A stretch of 64,000 nucleotides of DNA, from NCBI RefSeq assembly GCF_000429865.1, contig NZ_KE386978.1:136763-200762 (forward strand). Reading direction: 5' to 3'. Shown here one piece after another: positions 46,340 to 54,063 of this stretch (position 1 is the stretch's first letter; every line of letters begins with the position of its first letter). The stretch comes from Cucumibacter marinus DSM 18995. Its GTDB lineage: Bacteria; Pseudomonadota; Alphaproteobacteria; Rhizobiales; Devosiaceae. The notes under the pieces were generated by a model. It ran no database searches. It had not been told where the DNA came from and worked only from the letters and a program-made list of their open reading frames with translations. A program made the position numbers and the translations under genes.

Positions 46340-47104
46340 TCAAACGGCCAGATATTCCTGGCGCAGATCCTTGTTCTCGAGCACTTCGGCGGCGGAGCCG
46401 GCAAAGGCAACCTCGCCGGTGTCGAGAATGACGGCATCGTCGGCGAGCCTGAGCGCGGCAATCGCGTTCTGTTCGACGATGATGGTGGTGATGCCGAGCG
46501 CCTTGATCTCCTGGAGGATCCGTTCGATCTCCTGGACGATCACGGGGGCCAGCCCCTCATAAGGCTCGTCGAGCAGCAACAGCTTGACGTCCCGTGCAAG
46601 CGCGCGGGCGATAGCCAGCATCTGCTGCTCGCCGCCGGACAGGGTTACCCCTTCCTGCTTGCGGCGTTCGGCGAGGCGCGGAAAGTGAGAATAGATCCGC
46701 TCAAGCTCCCAGCCATGTCCCGGTGCCACCTGGGCGAGGGCGATGTTTTCCTCCACCGTAAGCCCGGAAATGATGCGCCGATCCTCGGGCACCAGCTGCA
46801 CGCCCGCCAGCGCCGCCTGGTGCGCGCGCATGGTATGGAGCGGCTGGCCATCGAGCCATATTTCGCCACGGCGCAGCTGGGGGTCGTCAGTTCGCGCAAT
46901 GGTTCTCAAGGTTGAGGTCTTGCCCGCCCCGTTGCGCCCCAGGAGCGCCAGGATCCGGCCATGGTCGACTTTGAAGTCCACGCCCTGCACGATGTAGCTT
47001 TCGCCGTAATAGGCGTGCACATCCTCGATCCTGAAAAAGGCGTCGGTGGCGGGGGCTGCCTCGGCTTTGTTTTCGGTTTCAGCTTGCATGGTGACCGCGT
47101 TCAT
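46340..47104 (-). CDS. livF: Liv-type ABC transporter ATP-binding protein, LivF-like
   Basis: Nucleotide-binding subunit of a branched-chain-amino-acid-type (HAAT) uptake system. About 254 residues. Walker A LLGRNGAGKTSTLRTIARTD, signature VTLSGGEQQMLAIARALARD and Walker B LLLLDEPYEGLAP are intact. An N-terminal stretch of about 25 residues precedes the ABC fold. The ATG at 47104 overlaps the livG stop by one base (TGATG). The lack of any amino-acid gene nearby, and the neighbouring acs, leave the substrate open. Confidence 0.94.
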   Translation of the reverse strand: MNAVTMQAETENKAEAAPATDAFFRIEDVHAYYGESYIVQGVDFKVDHGRILALLGRNGAGKTSTLRTIARTDDPQLRRGEIWLDGQPLHTMRAHQAALAGVQLVPEDRRIISGLTVEENIALAQVAPGHGWELERIYSHFPRLAERRKQEGVTLSGGEQQMLAIARALARDVKLLLLDEPYEGLAPVIVQEIERILQEIKALGITTIIVEQNAIAALRLADDAVILDTGEVAFAGSAAEVLENKDLRQEYLAV

Positions 47105-47874
47105 CAATGCGCCCCTCCCAGATACGCTTCCTGCACCTTGGGATTGGCCCTTACTTCCTCCGGTGAACCTTCGGCGATGATCCGGCCCTGCGCAAGCACC
47201 GAGATCTTGTCGGCCAGCGAAAACACGACATGCATGTCATGTTCGATGATGATCTTGGTCATCCCCCGCTCCTTGATGCGCTTCAACAGGTCGATCGTGG
47301 TATTGGTGTCGTGGCGCGACATGCCGGCGGTCGGCTCATCGAGCAGCAGAAGCCGCGGGTGCTGGATGAGACACATGGCCAGCTCCATGCGCCGCTTGTC
47401 CCCGCGGGACAACGAGCCGGCGTGCACGTCCTTCTGGGCGACCAGACCGACATCCTCGAGCACGCTTTCAGCCTCCGAGCGGATATCCGACTGGGTGTCG
47501 AGATGGCGCATGAAATTCAGGCTGAACGACCCGTCGCGCTTGGCGAAGGCCGGGACCATCACATTGTGCAACACGCTCAGTTCGGGAAAGATCTCGGGGG
47601 TCTGAAACACCCGCGCCACCCCGACCTGATTGATCTCGTGCGGCTTCTTGCCGGTGAGGGTGTGGCCATCGAAGATGACCGCACCGCTTGTGGGAGCCAG
47701 GCGGCCCACACACACATTGAGCAATGTCGACTTGCCGGCCCCGTTGGGGCCAATGATGGCATGGGTCTTGCCCTGTTCGACCTGGAGGTCGATATCGCTC
47801 AAGGCGTGCAGGCCGCCGAAGGTCTTGTGCACATCGGCAACGTGCAGAACGATGTCCTTGTCGTTGGTCGTCAT
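47104..47874 (-). CDS. livG: Liv-type ABC transporter ATP-binding protein, LivG-like
   Basis: Second nucleotide-binding subunit. About 256 residues from the ATG at 47874 (MTTNDKDIVLHVADVHKTFG), which has AGGAG 8 bases upstream; a longer reading to 47928 would overlap livM. Walker A is AIIGPNGAGKSTLLNVCVGR, signature GSLSRGDKRRMELAMCLIQH (SRGDK in place of the usual SGGQ) and Walker B LLLLDEPTAGMSRHD. The C-terminal VFSLADKISVLAQGRIIAEG is standard. Confidence 0.94.
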   Translation of the reverse strand: MTTNDKDIVLHVADVHKTFGGLHALSDIDLQVEQGKTHAIIGPNGAGKSTLLNVCVGRLAPTSGAVIFDGHTLTGKKPHEINQVGVARVFQTPEIFPELSVLHNVMVPAFAKRDGSFSLNFMRHLDTQSDIRSEAESVLEDVGLVAQKDVHAGSLSRGDKRRMELAMCLIQHPRLLLLDEPTAGMSRHDTNTTIDLLKRIKERGMTKIIIEHDMHVVFSLADKISVLAQGRIIAEGSPEEVRANPKVQEAYLGGAH

Positions 47875-47884
47875 CGGTGCGCTC

Positions 47885-49030
47885 CTACTCGGCCGGTTGC
47901 TGTTTGGCGCTGACCGCGCTGCCGTCACTTGTGTCTGGCCTTCGCCGGAACAGGGTTCCGATACGGCGCACCCCTTCCATGATGCCGCCAGGCAGGAAGA
48001 TCACGACGATCATGAACAGCAGCCCCAGGGTGAGGTGCCAGCCCTCACCAACGAACAGGGCCGCGACCCAGACAAACGGTTCTTCCATCCCGTCGGGCAG
48101 GAAGGAGAAGAAGTTGTGCAACACGCTTTCGTTGAAGGCCGAGAAGATGTTCTCGGCATATTTGACGAGCCAGGCACCGATCACCGGGCCGAACAGTGTG
48201 CCCGCGCCGCCCAGAATGGTCATCAGCACGATTTCGCCCGAGGCCGTCCACTGCATCCGCTCGGCACCGGCCAGCGGATCGGTCACGGCTAGAAGGCCGC
48301 CGGCGAGACCGGCATACATGCCCGAGATCACGAAGGCCGCGAGGGTATAGGGCCGCGTATTGAAGCCGGTATAGTCCATCCGGTTCTGGTTCGACTTGAT
48401 CCCCTTGAGGGTCATGCCGAAGGGCGAATTGGTGATGCGCTGGGCCAGAAAGAAAGCCAGCACAAGGATCACCGCGCAGAAATAGAATCCGGTCAGGCCC
48501 GTCATGGGCAGGCCGAACAGATTGGGCACCGGCAGGCCGGAGCCGCGTTCGGTAAATGCCAGGTCGATGACCCGCGGGTCCTGCAGAGTGAGCTGCAGGC
48601 TGGTTTCACCATTGGTGATCGGGGTGAGCACCGAATAGGCGAGCGAGTAGCACATCTGGGCAAAAGCGAGGGTCAGGATCGAGAAATAGATCCCCGAGCG
48701 CCTGAGGCTCACATAGCCGATGACCACGGCGAACACGCCGGAAAGCAGCACCGCGAACAGGAGCGCGGGGATGGCGTTCATCGTCAGGAGCTTGAATGAC
48801 CAGACTGCCGTATAGGAGCCGACGCCGAGAAAGGCGGCGTGGCCGAATGACAGGTAACCGGTCAGCCCGAACAGGATATTGAAGCCGATCACCATGATCC
48901 CGTAGATGGCGAAAGTCTGCATCAGGGCCGGATAGGCCGCACCGGTTGGCGTGAGCCAGATCGGCATGGTCAGCACCAGGATGGTGAAGCCGGCAAAGAC
49001 AAGTATGTCGCGACGATTCATGAAAAACAT
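47885..49030 (-). CDS. livM: Liv-type ABC transporter permease, LivM-like
   Basis: 381 residues with eight to ten membrane segments. The permease signature [21 protein letters not shown] is at about 59-79 and [20 protein letters not shown] near 275. It lies 3 bases after livH and 10 before livG. Loop composition gives no direct hint of the substrate. Confidence 0.94.
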   Translation of the reverse strand: MFFMNRRDILVFAGFTILVLTMPIWLTPTGAAYPALMQTFAIYGIMVIGFNILFGLTGYLSFGHAAFLGVGSYTAVWSFKLLTMNAIPALLFAVLLSGVFAVVIGYVSLRRSGIYFSILTLAFAQMCYSLAYSVLTPITNGETSLQLTLQDPRVIDLAFTERGSGLPVPNLFGLPMTGLTGFYFCAVILVLAFFLAQRITNSPFGMTLKGIKSNQNRMDYTGFNTRPYTLAAFVISGMYAGLAGGLLAVTDPLAGAERMQWTASGEIVLMTILGGAGTLFGPVIGAWLVKYAENIFSAFNESVLHNFFSFLPDGMEEPFVWVAALFVGEGWHLTLGLLFMIVVIFLPGGIMEGVRRIGTLFRRRPDTSDGSAVSAKQQPAE

Positions 49031-49033
49031 GGC

Positions 49034-50062
49034 TTAGTTCTCCATCACGCCGCGCCTGCCGAGAAGGCCGCGGGGCCGCGTCAGCAGAACGATGACGGCA
49101 ATCAGATAGACGATGATCTGGTCGATGGCCGGAATGATTGCCTTCACCTCTGTCATCGAGGCGAATGATTGGACGATGCCAAGCAGGAAGCCTGCGGCCA
49201 CAGCACCGGGCAGAGAGCCCATGCCGCCAACGACGACGACCACGAAGCTGAGCACCAGAAAGTCCATGCCCAGATGGAAATTTGGCGGCAGCAATGGCGT
49301 GTACATCACCCCGGCAAGCCCGGCGAGGATGGCGGCGAGACCGAACATGATCGTGAACCGCCGGTCGATATTGATGCCCAGAAGGCCCACTGTTTCGCGG
49401 TCAGCCATGCCGGCGCGCACAACCATGCCGAACGTGGTGAATTGCAGGAAGGCAAAGACGCCCCCGATCACCACCACCGAAAACAGCAGGTAAACCAGGC
49501 GCCACCAGGGATAGACAACCTGGTTGGCCTGCATGCCGAGCCAGGAGCCGACATCGGCCGCACCGACAAGGCTCGAGGGGATCGGCTGGGGAATGGGGTT
49601 GGCGCCGAAGAACGAGCGCACCACTTCCTGCAGAACGATGGCGAGACCAAAGGTCACCAGGATCTGTTCAGCGTGCGGGCGCTTGTAAAAATGCTTGATC
49701 AGGCCACGCTCCATGGCGACGCCGATGATGAGCATGACTGGTATGGCCAGAAGGATCGAGAATGGCACCGAATAGTCGATCAGGACCTGACCGAAATCAC
49801 CGAACCACTGTTCCGCGTATGGCACGCGGATTTCCAGCGGGCTCCCCCAGGGGGTCAGTTCGGTTTCGCTGACGGTGACCTGTTCAAGGGTGAGCAGGCG
49901 GCGAAAGGTGACTGCGCAAAATGCGCCCAGCATGAACAGCGCCCCGTGGGCGAAGTTGACAACACCCAGCGTGCCGAAAACCAGTGTGAGCCCGAGAGCG
50001 ATGAGCGCATAGGCGCCACCCTTGTCGAGCCCGTTCAGAAACTGTGCGAATATCGCTTCCAT
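49034..50062 (-). CDS. livH: Liv-type ABC transporter permease, LivH-like
   Basis: About 342 residues from the ATG at 50062 (MEAIFAQFLNGLDKGGAYAL), which has AGGAC 7 bases upstream. ALGLTLVFGTLGVVNFAHGA is the LivH entry motif and VVVGGMGSLPGAVAAGFLLG the late one. Compared with classical LivH there is an extra periplasmic loop (about 55-85) containing VSETELTPWGSPLEIRVPY. It is 72 bases after the binding-protein gene. Confidence 0.94.
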   Translation of the reverse strand: MEAIFAQFLNGLDKGGAYALIALGLTLVFGTLGVVNFAHGALFMLGAFCAVTFRRLLTLEQVTVSETELTPWGSPLEIRVPYAEQWFGDFGQVLIDYSVPFSILLAIPVMLIIGVAMERGLIKHFYKRPHAEQILVTFGLAIVLQEVVRSFFGANPIPQPIPSSLVGAADVGSWLGMQANQVVYPWWRLVYLLFSVVVIGGVFAFLQFTTFGMVVRAGMADRETVGLLGINIDRRFTIMFGLAAILAGLAGVMYTPLLPPNFHLGMDFLVLSFVVVVVGGMGSLPGAVAAGFLLGIVQSFASMTEVKAIIPAIDQIIVYLIAVIVLLTRPRGLLGRRGVMEN

Positions 50063-50134
50063 TCCGATAGGTCCTTTGACCGGAAAAGGCCCGGCCACAC
50101 GTGGCGGCCGGGCTGTTGACGCAATGGGCCGGGA

Positions 50135-51487
50135 TTAGCAGGCAGCCGCGTCGTACGGGCCCAGCTCGCCGCCAAAGAGCGAAGCGTCGAAGTCCGCGAC
50201 GTCGCGCTCGACCACGGCCACTGTCTCCAGACGGTCGAAGTTCGACTGCGGGTTCTCGCGGCCCTGAACGGCGTGCACGCGCTTGAGGCACTGATGGTCC
50301 TCCGCACGATACAAGGTCTGGCCATTGCCCATGCCGTCGAACTCGAAACCTTCCAGCGCCTTGATGACTTCAGGCGGATAGAAGGTGCCGGCGCGTTCGA
50401 CCGCGTCCGCATAAAGCAGGGTCTGCACATAGCAGGTGTGTGCGGCCTGGCTGGGCGGCTGGCCGAACTTGGCCCCGAAGGACTTGGTGAAGGCCTGGCT
50501 GGCCTCGTCAGGGGACTGCCAGTCCCAGTTCGAGGTGCCGTAAATGCCCTTCATGGCATCGCCTGCACCCTGGGCCATCAGATCCGAAACCAGCGGTGTC
50601 ACGATCTGGAAATCCTGGCCATTGGCCTGGCGATCGCGAAGACCGAACTGCACCGACTGGGTCAGCGAGTTGACCATGTCGAAGCCGTAGTGGTTGAGGA
50701 TCAGGACGTCAGCACCCGAGTTCAGAACCGGGGTGATGTATTGCGAGAAGTCACCCGCACCCACAGGGGTCAGCACGGTTTCGACAGTTTCCCAACCGAG
50801 GGCTTCGGTTGCGTTCTTGATCGATTCCTGCTGGGTCCAGCCCCAGGTGTAGTCCGAGGTCAGATGGTAGGCCCGGCGCTGGGTGCCATATTGCTCGCCC
50901 AGGATCGGCGCAAGCGCGGTACCGGACTGATAAGCGTTGAAGAAGTGCCGGAAGCCATAGCGCTTCTTGTCCTTGCCGGTGGTGTCGTTGGAATGGGTCA
51001 GGCCGGCCATGAAGATCACGCCGCGTTCCTGACACAGACCCTGCACGGCGATGGCCACGCCCGAGGACGAACCGCCCGAAAGCATGATCACGCCATCACG
51101 TTCGATCATCCGGCGTGCGGAATCGCGAGCAGCGTCGGAGCCGGTCGCGGTGTCGCCGGTCACATAGGTGACCTTCTTGCCCAGAATCCCGTTGCCGGTG
51201 GCGGTCTTGGAGCTGAACGTGTTCAGCATGCCGCCATCGCCTCCACCATTGAGGTGCTCGACAGCGAGCTCGAAAGCGCGCTGCTCGTCAGCGCCCTCGT
51301 CAGCATAGGCGCCGGTCAGCGGCATGTTGAAGCCGAGGGTCACCGTGTCGCCGGTGGGGTTGTTGCAGAACTCCTGTGCCCAGGCGCCCCGCACGAAAAT
51401 CGACGGTGCCACGCCAGCGGTAACAAGGCCGGCGCCGGCCGTCTTGAGCACTTTGCGGCGGCTAAGGCCACCCTTCAGTTTGCTCAT
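50135..51487 (-). CDS. Tat-exported substrate-binding protein of the Liv-type transporter
   Basis: Type I periplasmic binding protein, about 450 residues. The N-terminus has a twin-arginine motif (GLSRRKVLKTAGAGLV) and a signal peptide ending near GAWAQ. The mature part has VTLGFNMPLTGAYADEGADE and a late ADAVERAGTFYPPEVIKAL, typical of HAAT receptors. A short paired-cysteine ring (FCNNPTG, GLCQERG, HTCYVQ, HQCLK) may give disulphides. The ATG at 51487 follows AAAGGAGGAG. Ligand unknown; synteny with acs and an ScfR-type regulator suggests a short-chain acid or related compound rather than leucine. Confidence 0.92.
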   Translation of the reverse strand: MSKLKGGLSRRKVLKTAGAGLVTAGVAPSIFVRGAWAQEFCNNPTGDTVTLGFNMPLTGAYADEGADEQRAFELAVEHLNGGGDGGMLNTFSSKTATGNGILGKKVTYVTGDTATGSDAARDSARRMIERDGVIMLSGGSSSGVAIAVQGLCQERGVIFMAGLTHSNDTTGKDKKRYGFRHFFNAYQSGTALAPILGEQYGTQRRAYHLTSDYTWGWTQQESIKNATEALGWETVETVLTPVGAGDFSQYITPVLNSGADVLILNHYGFDMVNSLTQSVQFGLRDRQANGQDFQIVTPLVSDLMAQGAGDAMKGIYGTSNWDWQSPDEASQAFTKSFGAKFGQPPSQAAHTCYVQTLLYADAVERAGTFYPPEVIKALEGFEFDGMGNGQTLYRAEDHQCLKRVHAVQGRENPQSNFDRLETVAVVERDVADFDASLFGGELGPYDAAAC

Positions 51488-51604
51488 AGGTCTCCTCCTT
51501 TGAAATTTGGCGGGCGCGCCCTCTCCTCCTGGCACACCACGCCGTTGCACAGATTACCGGCAGCCAGAAAACAAACGCAATAAGTTGTTGTTATATATAA
51601 TTTA

Positions 51605-51656
51605 TTTTGTAAAAGCTTGAACCATAATTTCTGTATTATTGTAAATCCTTTTACAA
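51605..51656. promoter_or_regulatory. TTTGTAAA-type operators in the divergent promoter region
   Basis: In an unusually AT-rich stretch of a GC-rich genome there is TTTTGTAAAA (51605-51614) and a perfect inverted repeat TTGTAAA-TCCT-TTTACAA (51639-51656). They lie between the transporter operon and the ScfR-like gene, 38 bases before that gene's start. RamB/PrpR-type regulators are known to bind TTTGCAAA-like sequences, so these are likely sites for the adjacent regulator. Confidence 0.6.
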
Positions 51657-51694
51657 GCCGCTATCATCAACCGGACCAGATCCAGGGACCGACC

Positions 51695-53380
51695 ATGCGC
51701 GCACCGATCGGACAAAAGATCCGCAATCTGAGAAAGGCGCGCGGTTTTTCGCAGTCCGGCATGGCCCGGTCGGTGGGCATTTCACCGAGCTACCTCAATC
51801 TCATCGAAGCCAATAAGCGCGATGTCGGTGGGGCGCTGCTTCAGCGCATCGCCGCTCAAATGGGGATCCCTCTCGACGAACTGACCGGCGATTCCGAGCA
51901 GCGGATGATCGCCGATCTGACCGAGGCCTTTCTTGATCCCGCGCTGGGCGGCACCGGTTTGAGCGAAAGCGATGCGCGCGATCTGGTCGCCGCGCAGCCG
52001 CAAGCGGCGGCGGCGTTGCACGCTCTTTATCGGCGTTATCTCGATGCGCTGGCCAGCGCCGAGGTCTATGCCAACCGGCTAAGGGCCGATCCGCTCCTGG
52101 CCGAATTGCTGCATCAGATGCTCTCTCACATCACCGCGGTGCGTTCCTCTGCAGAGATCCTCAATGACGAAGCCGATCTTTCCGAGCCCGAACGCCAGCG
52201 ATTCGGCGCAGCGATCAGCCGGGAGAGCCGATCCCTTTCGGATGTGGCGATGACGTTGATCCGTCAGTTCGACCGCGAGGCGGTGTCGCACCGCTCGGTC
52301 ACCCCGATGCGCGAGGTCGATGACCTTATCAACGATGAGCAAAACTATTTCCCGGCACTCGAAGATGCCGCCGGTGAGCTCATCCGTAACGCGGCTGTCA
52401 CCGGCCAGCTCGACGAAACCCGGCTGGTCGAGCATCTCGAAAGCCGGTTCGGGGTGCGGGTCCTGCGCGGCACCAGTGGCGGCGACCGCCCCGGCGGAGC
52501 GGGCCAGGTGCATTACGATGCGGATGAAAAGGTGTTGTGGTTCCAGGCCAACACCATGGCCTCGACACGCCAGTTCCAGCTCGCCCGGCTCTATGGGGAA
52601 TTGGCCGCCGAAGGGGTCCTGTCGGCGCTGATCGACGATACGCGCCTGACGACCGCCGATTCGCGGCGGCTGGCCTATCGGGCGCTTTCCTCCTATCTCG
52701 CCGGGGCCATGCTGATGCCCTATGAGGCGATGTATGAGCGCGCGGAGGCGGCGCGGTACGATGTCGACTTTCTGGCGCAGAGTTTCGGGACGAGCTTCGA
52801 GCAGGTCGCGCACCGCATCGTTTCGCTCAAGCGGCACGGGCAGGCCGGTGTTCCGTTCGGCTTTTTGCGCGCGGACCCGGCGGGGAGGTTGACCAAGCAG
52901 TTCCCCCTGCCCGGTCTTTTGTTGCCCAATGCCGGCCATGCCTGTCCGCTGTGGACGATCTACTCGGCTTTTCGCAGCCCGGGCGCCGTCACCCGGCAGA
53001 TTGCGCGTTTCCCGGACGGGTCACGTTATCTGTTCATCGCCAAGACGTCGGCCCGCCGGGCGGCCACTTATCGCGACCAGCCATTCTACACCGCCATCAT
53101 GCTCGCCTGCGACGCGCTCGAGGCCGACCGCACCATTTACGGGCAGGGGCTGGCGCTGGGCGATGATGACATGGACACGCTTGTCGGTCCGGCCTGCCGG
53201 CTATGTACGCGGCGCGACTGTGCCTATCGCCAGGAGGAGGCGATGCCGGGGCTCGACGGACACAAGGACGTGCGTGCACCTTTCACCCGCGACGATTTCG
53301 AGCGTGACGCTGCGCCGAACCGCTCATCAACACCTGCGCCGCGCGCCGATGGGGCAGAGCTTGGCGAAAGCGTGAAATAG
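51695..53380 (+). CDS. XRE-family regulator of short-chain fatty acid metabolism (ScfR/RamB-like)
   Basis: About 561 residues. The N-terminal XRE helix-turn-helix is IGQKIRNLRKARGFSQSGMA (5-24) to YLNLIEANKRDVGG. Residues about 138-190 resemble a HisKA dimer (QMLSHITAVRSSAEILNDEA with His145), without any ATPase domain. The middle holds an ImmA/IrrE-like region without a clear HExxH, and the C-terminal DUF2083-like part ends in the cysteine motif CRLCTRRDCAYR. Such regulators sense acyl-CoA and control glyoxylate, methylcitrate and acetate genes. It is divergent from the transporter operon and 54 bases before the response regulator. The ATG at 51695 gives the usual XRE N-terminus; a longer frame adds 26 atypical residues. 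Confidence 0.9.
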   Translation: MRAPIGQKIRNLRKARGFSQSGMARSVGISPSYLNLIEANKRDVGGALLQRIAAQMGIPLDELTGDSEQRMIADLTEAFLDPALGGTGLSESDARDLVAAQPQAAAALHALYRRYLDALASAEVYANRLRADPLLAELLHQMLSHITAVRSSAEILNDEADLSEPERQRFGAAISRESRSLSDVAMTLIRQFDREAVSHRSVTPMREVDDLINDEQNYFPALEDAAGELIRNAAVTGQLDETRLVEHLESRFGVRVLRGTSGGDRPGGAGQVHYDADEKVLWFQANTMASTRQFQLARLYGELAAEGVLSALIDDTRLTTADSRRLAYRALSSYLAGAMLMPYEAMYERAEAARYDVDFLAQSFGTSFEQVAHRIVSLKRHGQAGVPFGFLRADPAGRLTKQFPLPGLLLPNAGHACPLWTIYSAFRSPGAVTRQIARFPDGSRYLFIAKTSARRAATYRDQPFYTAIMLACDALEADRTIYGQGLALGDDDMDTLVGPACRLCTRRDCAYRQEEAMPGLDGHKDVRAPFTRDDFERDAAPNRSSTPAPRADGAELGESVK

Positions 53381-53434
53381 GCATTAGATTGGGTGCAAAC
53401 CGGCAGCAAGACCGGAACATGGGAGGAAGTGCCG

Positions 53435-53809
53435 GTGTCAGTGGACGTTCTGATTGCCGAAGACGAACCGAGCATTCTCGATTCGCTTGAATTCATTTTT
53501 CGCCGCGCCGGGTGGTCGATCTCCTCGGTCGCCGATGGCGAGGCGGCGATTGCCGCGGTGGGGGAAACCGCGCCCCGGGTGCTGGTGCTCGATGTGATGC
53601 TGCCCAAGCGCTCAGGCTTTGAAGTGCTCAAGCATATCCGCTCGCAGGCGCGCACCGCGGGTCTGCCGGTGCTGATGCTCACCGCCAAGGGCCAGCAGCA
53701 GGACCGCCGCACCGCCGAAGCGCTGGGAGCGAATGGTTTCGTCACCAAGCCCTATTCGAACGCGGAGGTGGTCGATGCGGTGCGCAAGCTGATGGGCGGT
53801 ACGGCCTGA
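53435..53809 (+). CDS. Receiver-only response regulator
   Basis: About 124 residues, a single REC domain with no output domain. Acidic pair ED at 9-10, phosphorylation site Asp53 in RVLVLDVMLPKRSG, the switch threonine in LPVLMLTAKG and the conserved lysine in FVTKPYSNAEVV. Start is GTG: GGGAGG at 53421-53426 is 8 bases before the GTG at 53435; other in-frame GTGs are at 53393, 53429 and 53441. It lies between the ScfR-like gene and the small membrane protein, two bases before the latter. Probably the partner of the symporter-kinase encoded downstream. Confidence 0.93.
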   Translation: MSVDVLIAEDEPSILDSLEFIFRRAGWSISSVADGEAAIAAVGETAPRVLVLDVMLPKRSGFEVLKHIRSQARTAGLPVLMLTAKGQQQDRRTAEALGANGFVTKPYSNAEVVDAVRKLMGGTA

Positions 53810-53811
53810 GC

Positions 53812-54063
53812 ATGACCAATCGGCGCAAGTTCGAATCGATCGCGTTTTTCATTCCCGTGCTCGGCGCGGTCGTGATCATGCCGCCGATCGTGTTGATGTT
53901 CGACAGGTCGCTGCATGTATTCGGCTTTCCGATGATCATCGCCTTCCTGTTCACCGTGTGGATGGCGTTGATCGTTTCGGCCTGGGCGCTGAGCCGGGCC
54001 GCGCCCGAATTCGGTCGCCGACAGCGCGCCGACAATGAACCGACCCGAGAGGCGGACGAATGA
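53812..54063 (+). CDS. Small two-segment membrane protein (CbrX-like position)
   Basis: 83 residues with two hydrophobic segments (about 11-30 and 37-60) and a charged C-terminal tail. A GFP tripeptide (HVFGFPMIIAF) precedes the second segment, as in the small DUF4212-type partners of sodium-solute symporters. Its last 4 bases (ATGA) overlap the start of the symporter-kinase gene. In Pseudomonas a small gene, cbrX, overlaps cbrA in the same way and couples its translation; equivalence here is inference from position and size. Confidence 0.8.
   Translation: MTNRRKFESIAFFIPVLGAVVIMPPIVLMFDRSLHVFGFPMIIAFLFTVWMALIVSAWALSRAAPEFGRRQRADNEPTREADE

Noticed and set aside
45223-46431. Long plus-strand open frame opposite acs
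   Set aside because: Antisense shadow of acs; proline/arginine/histidine-rich translation and no ribosome site.
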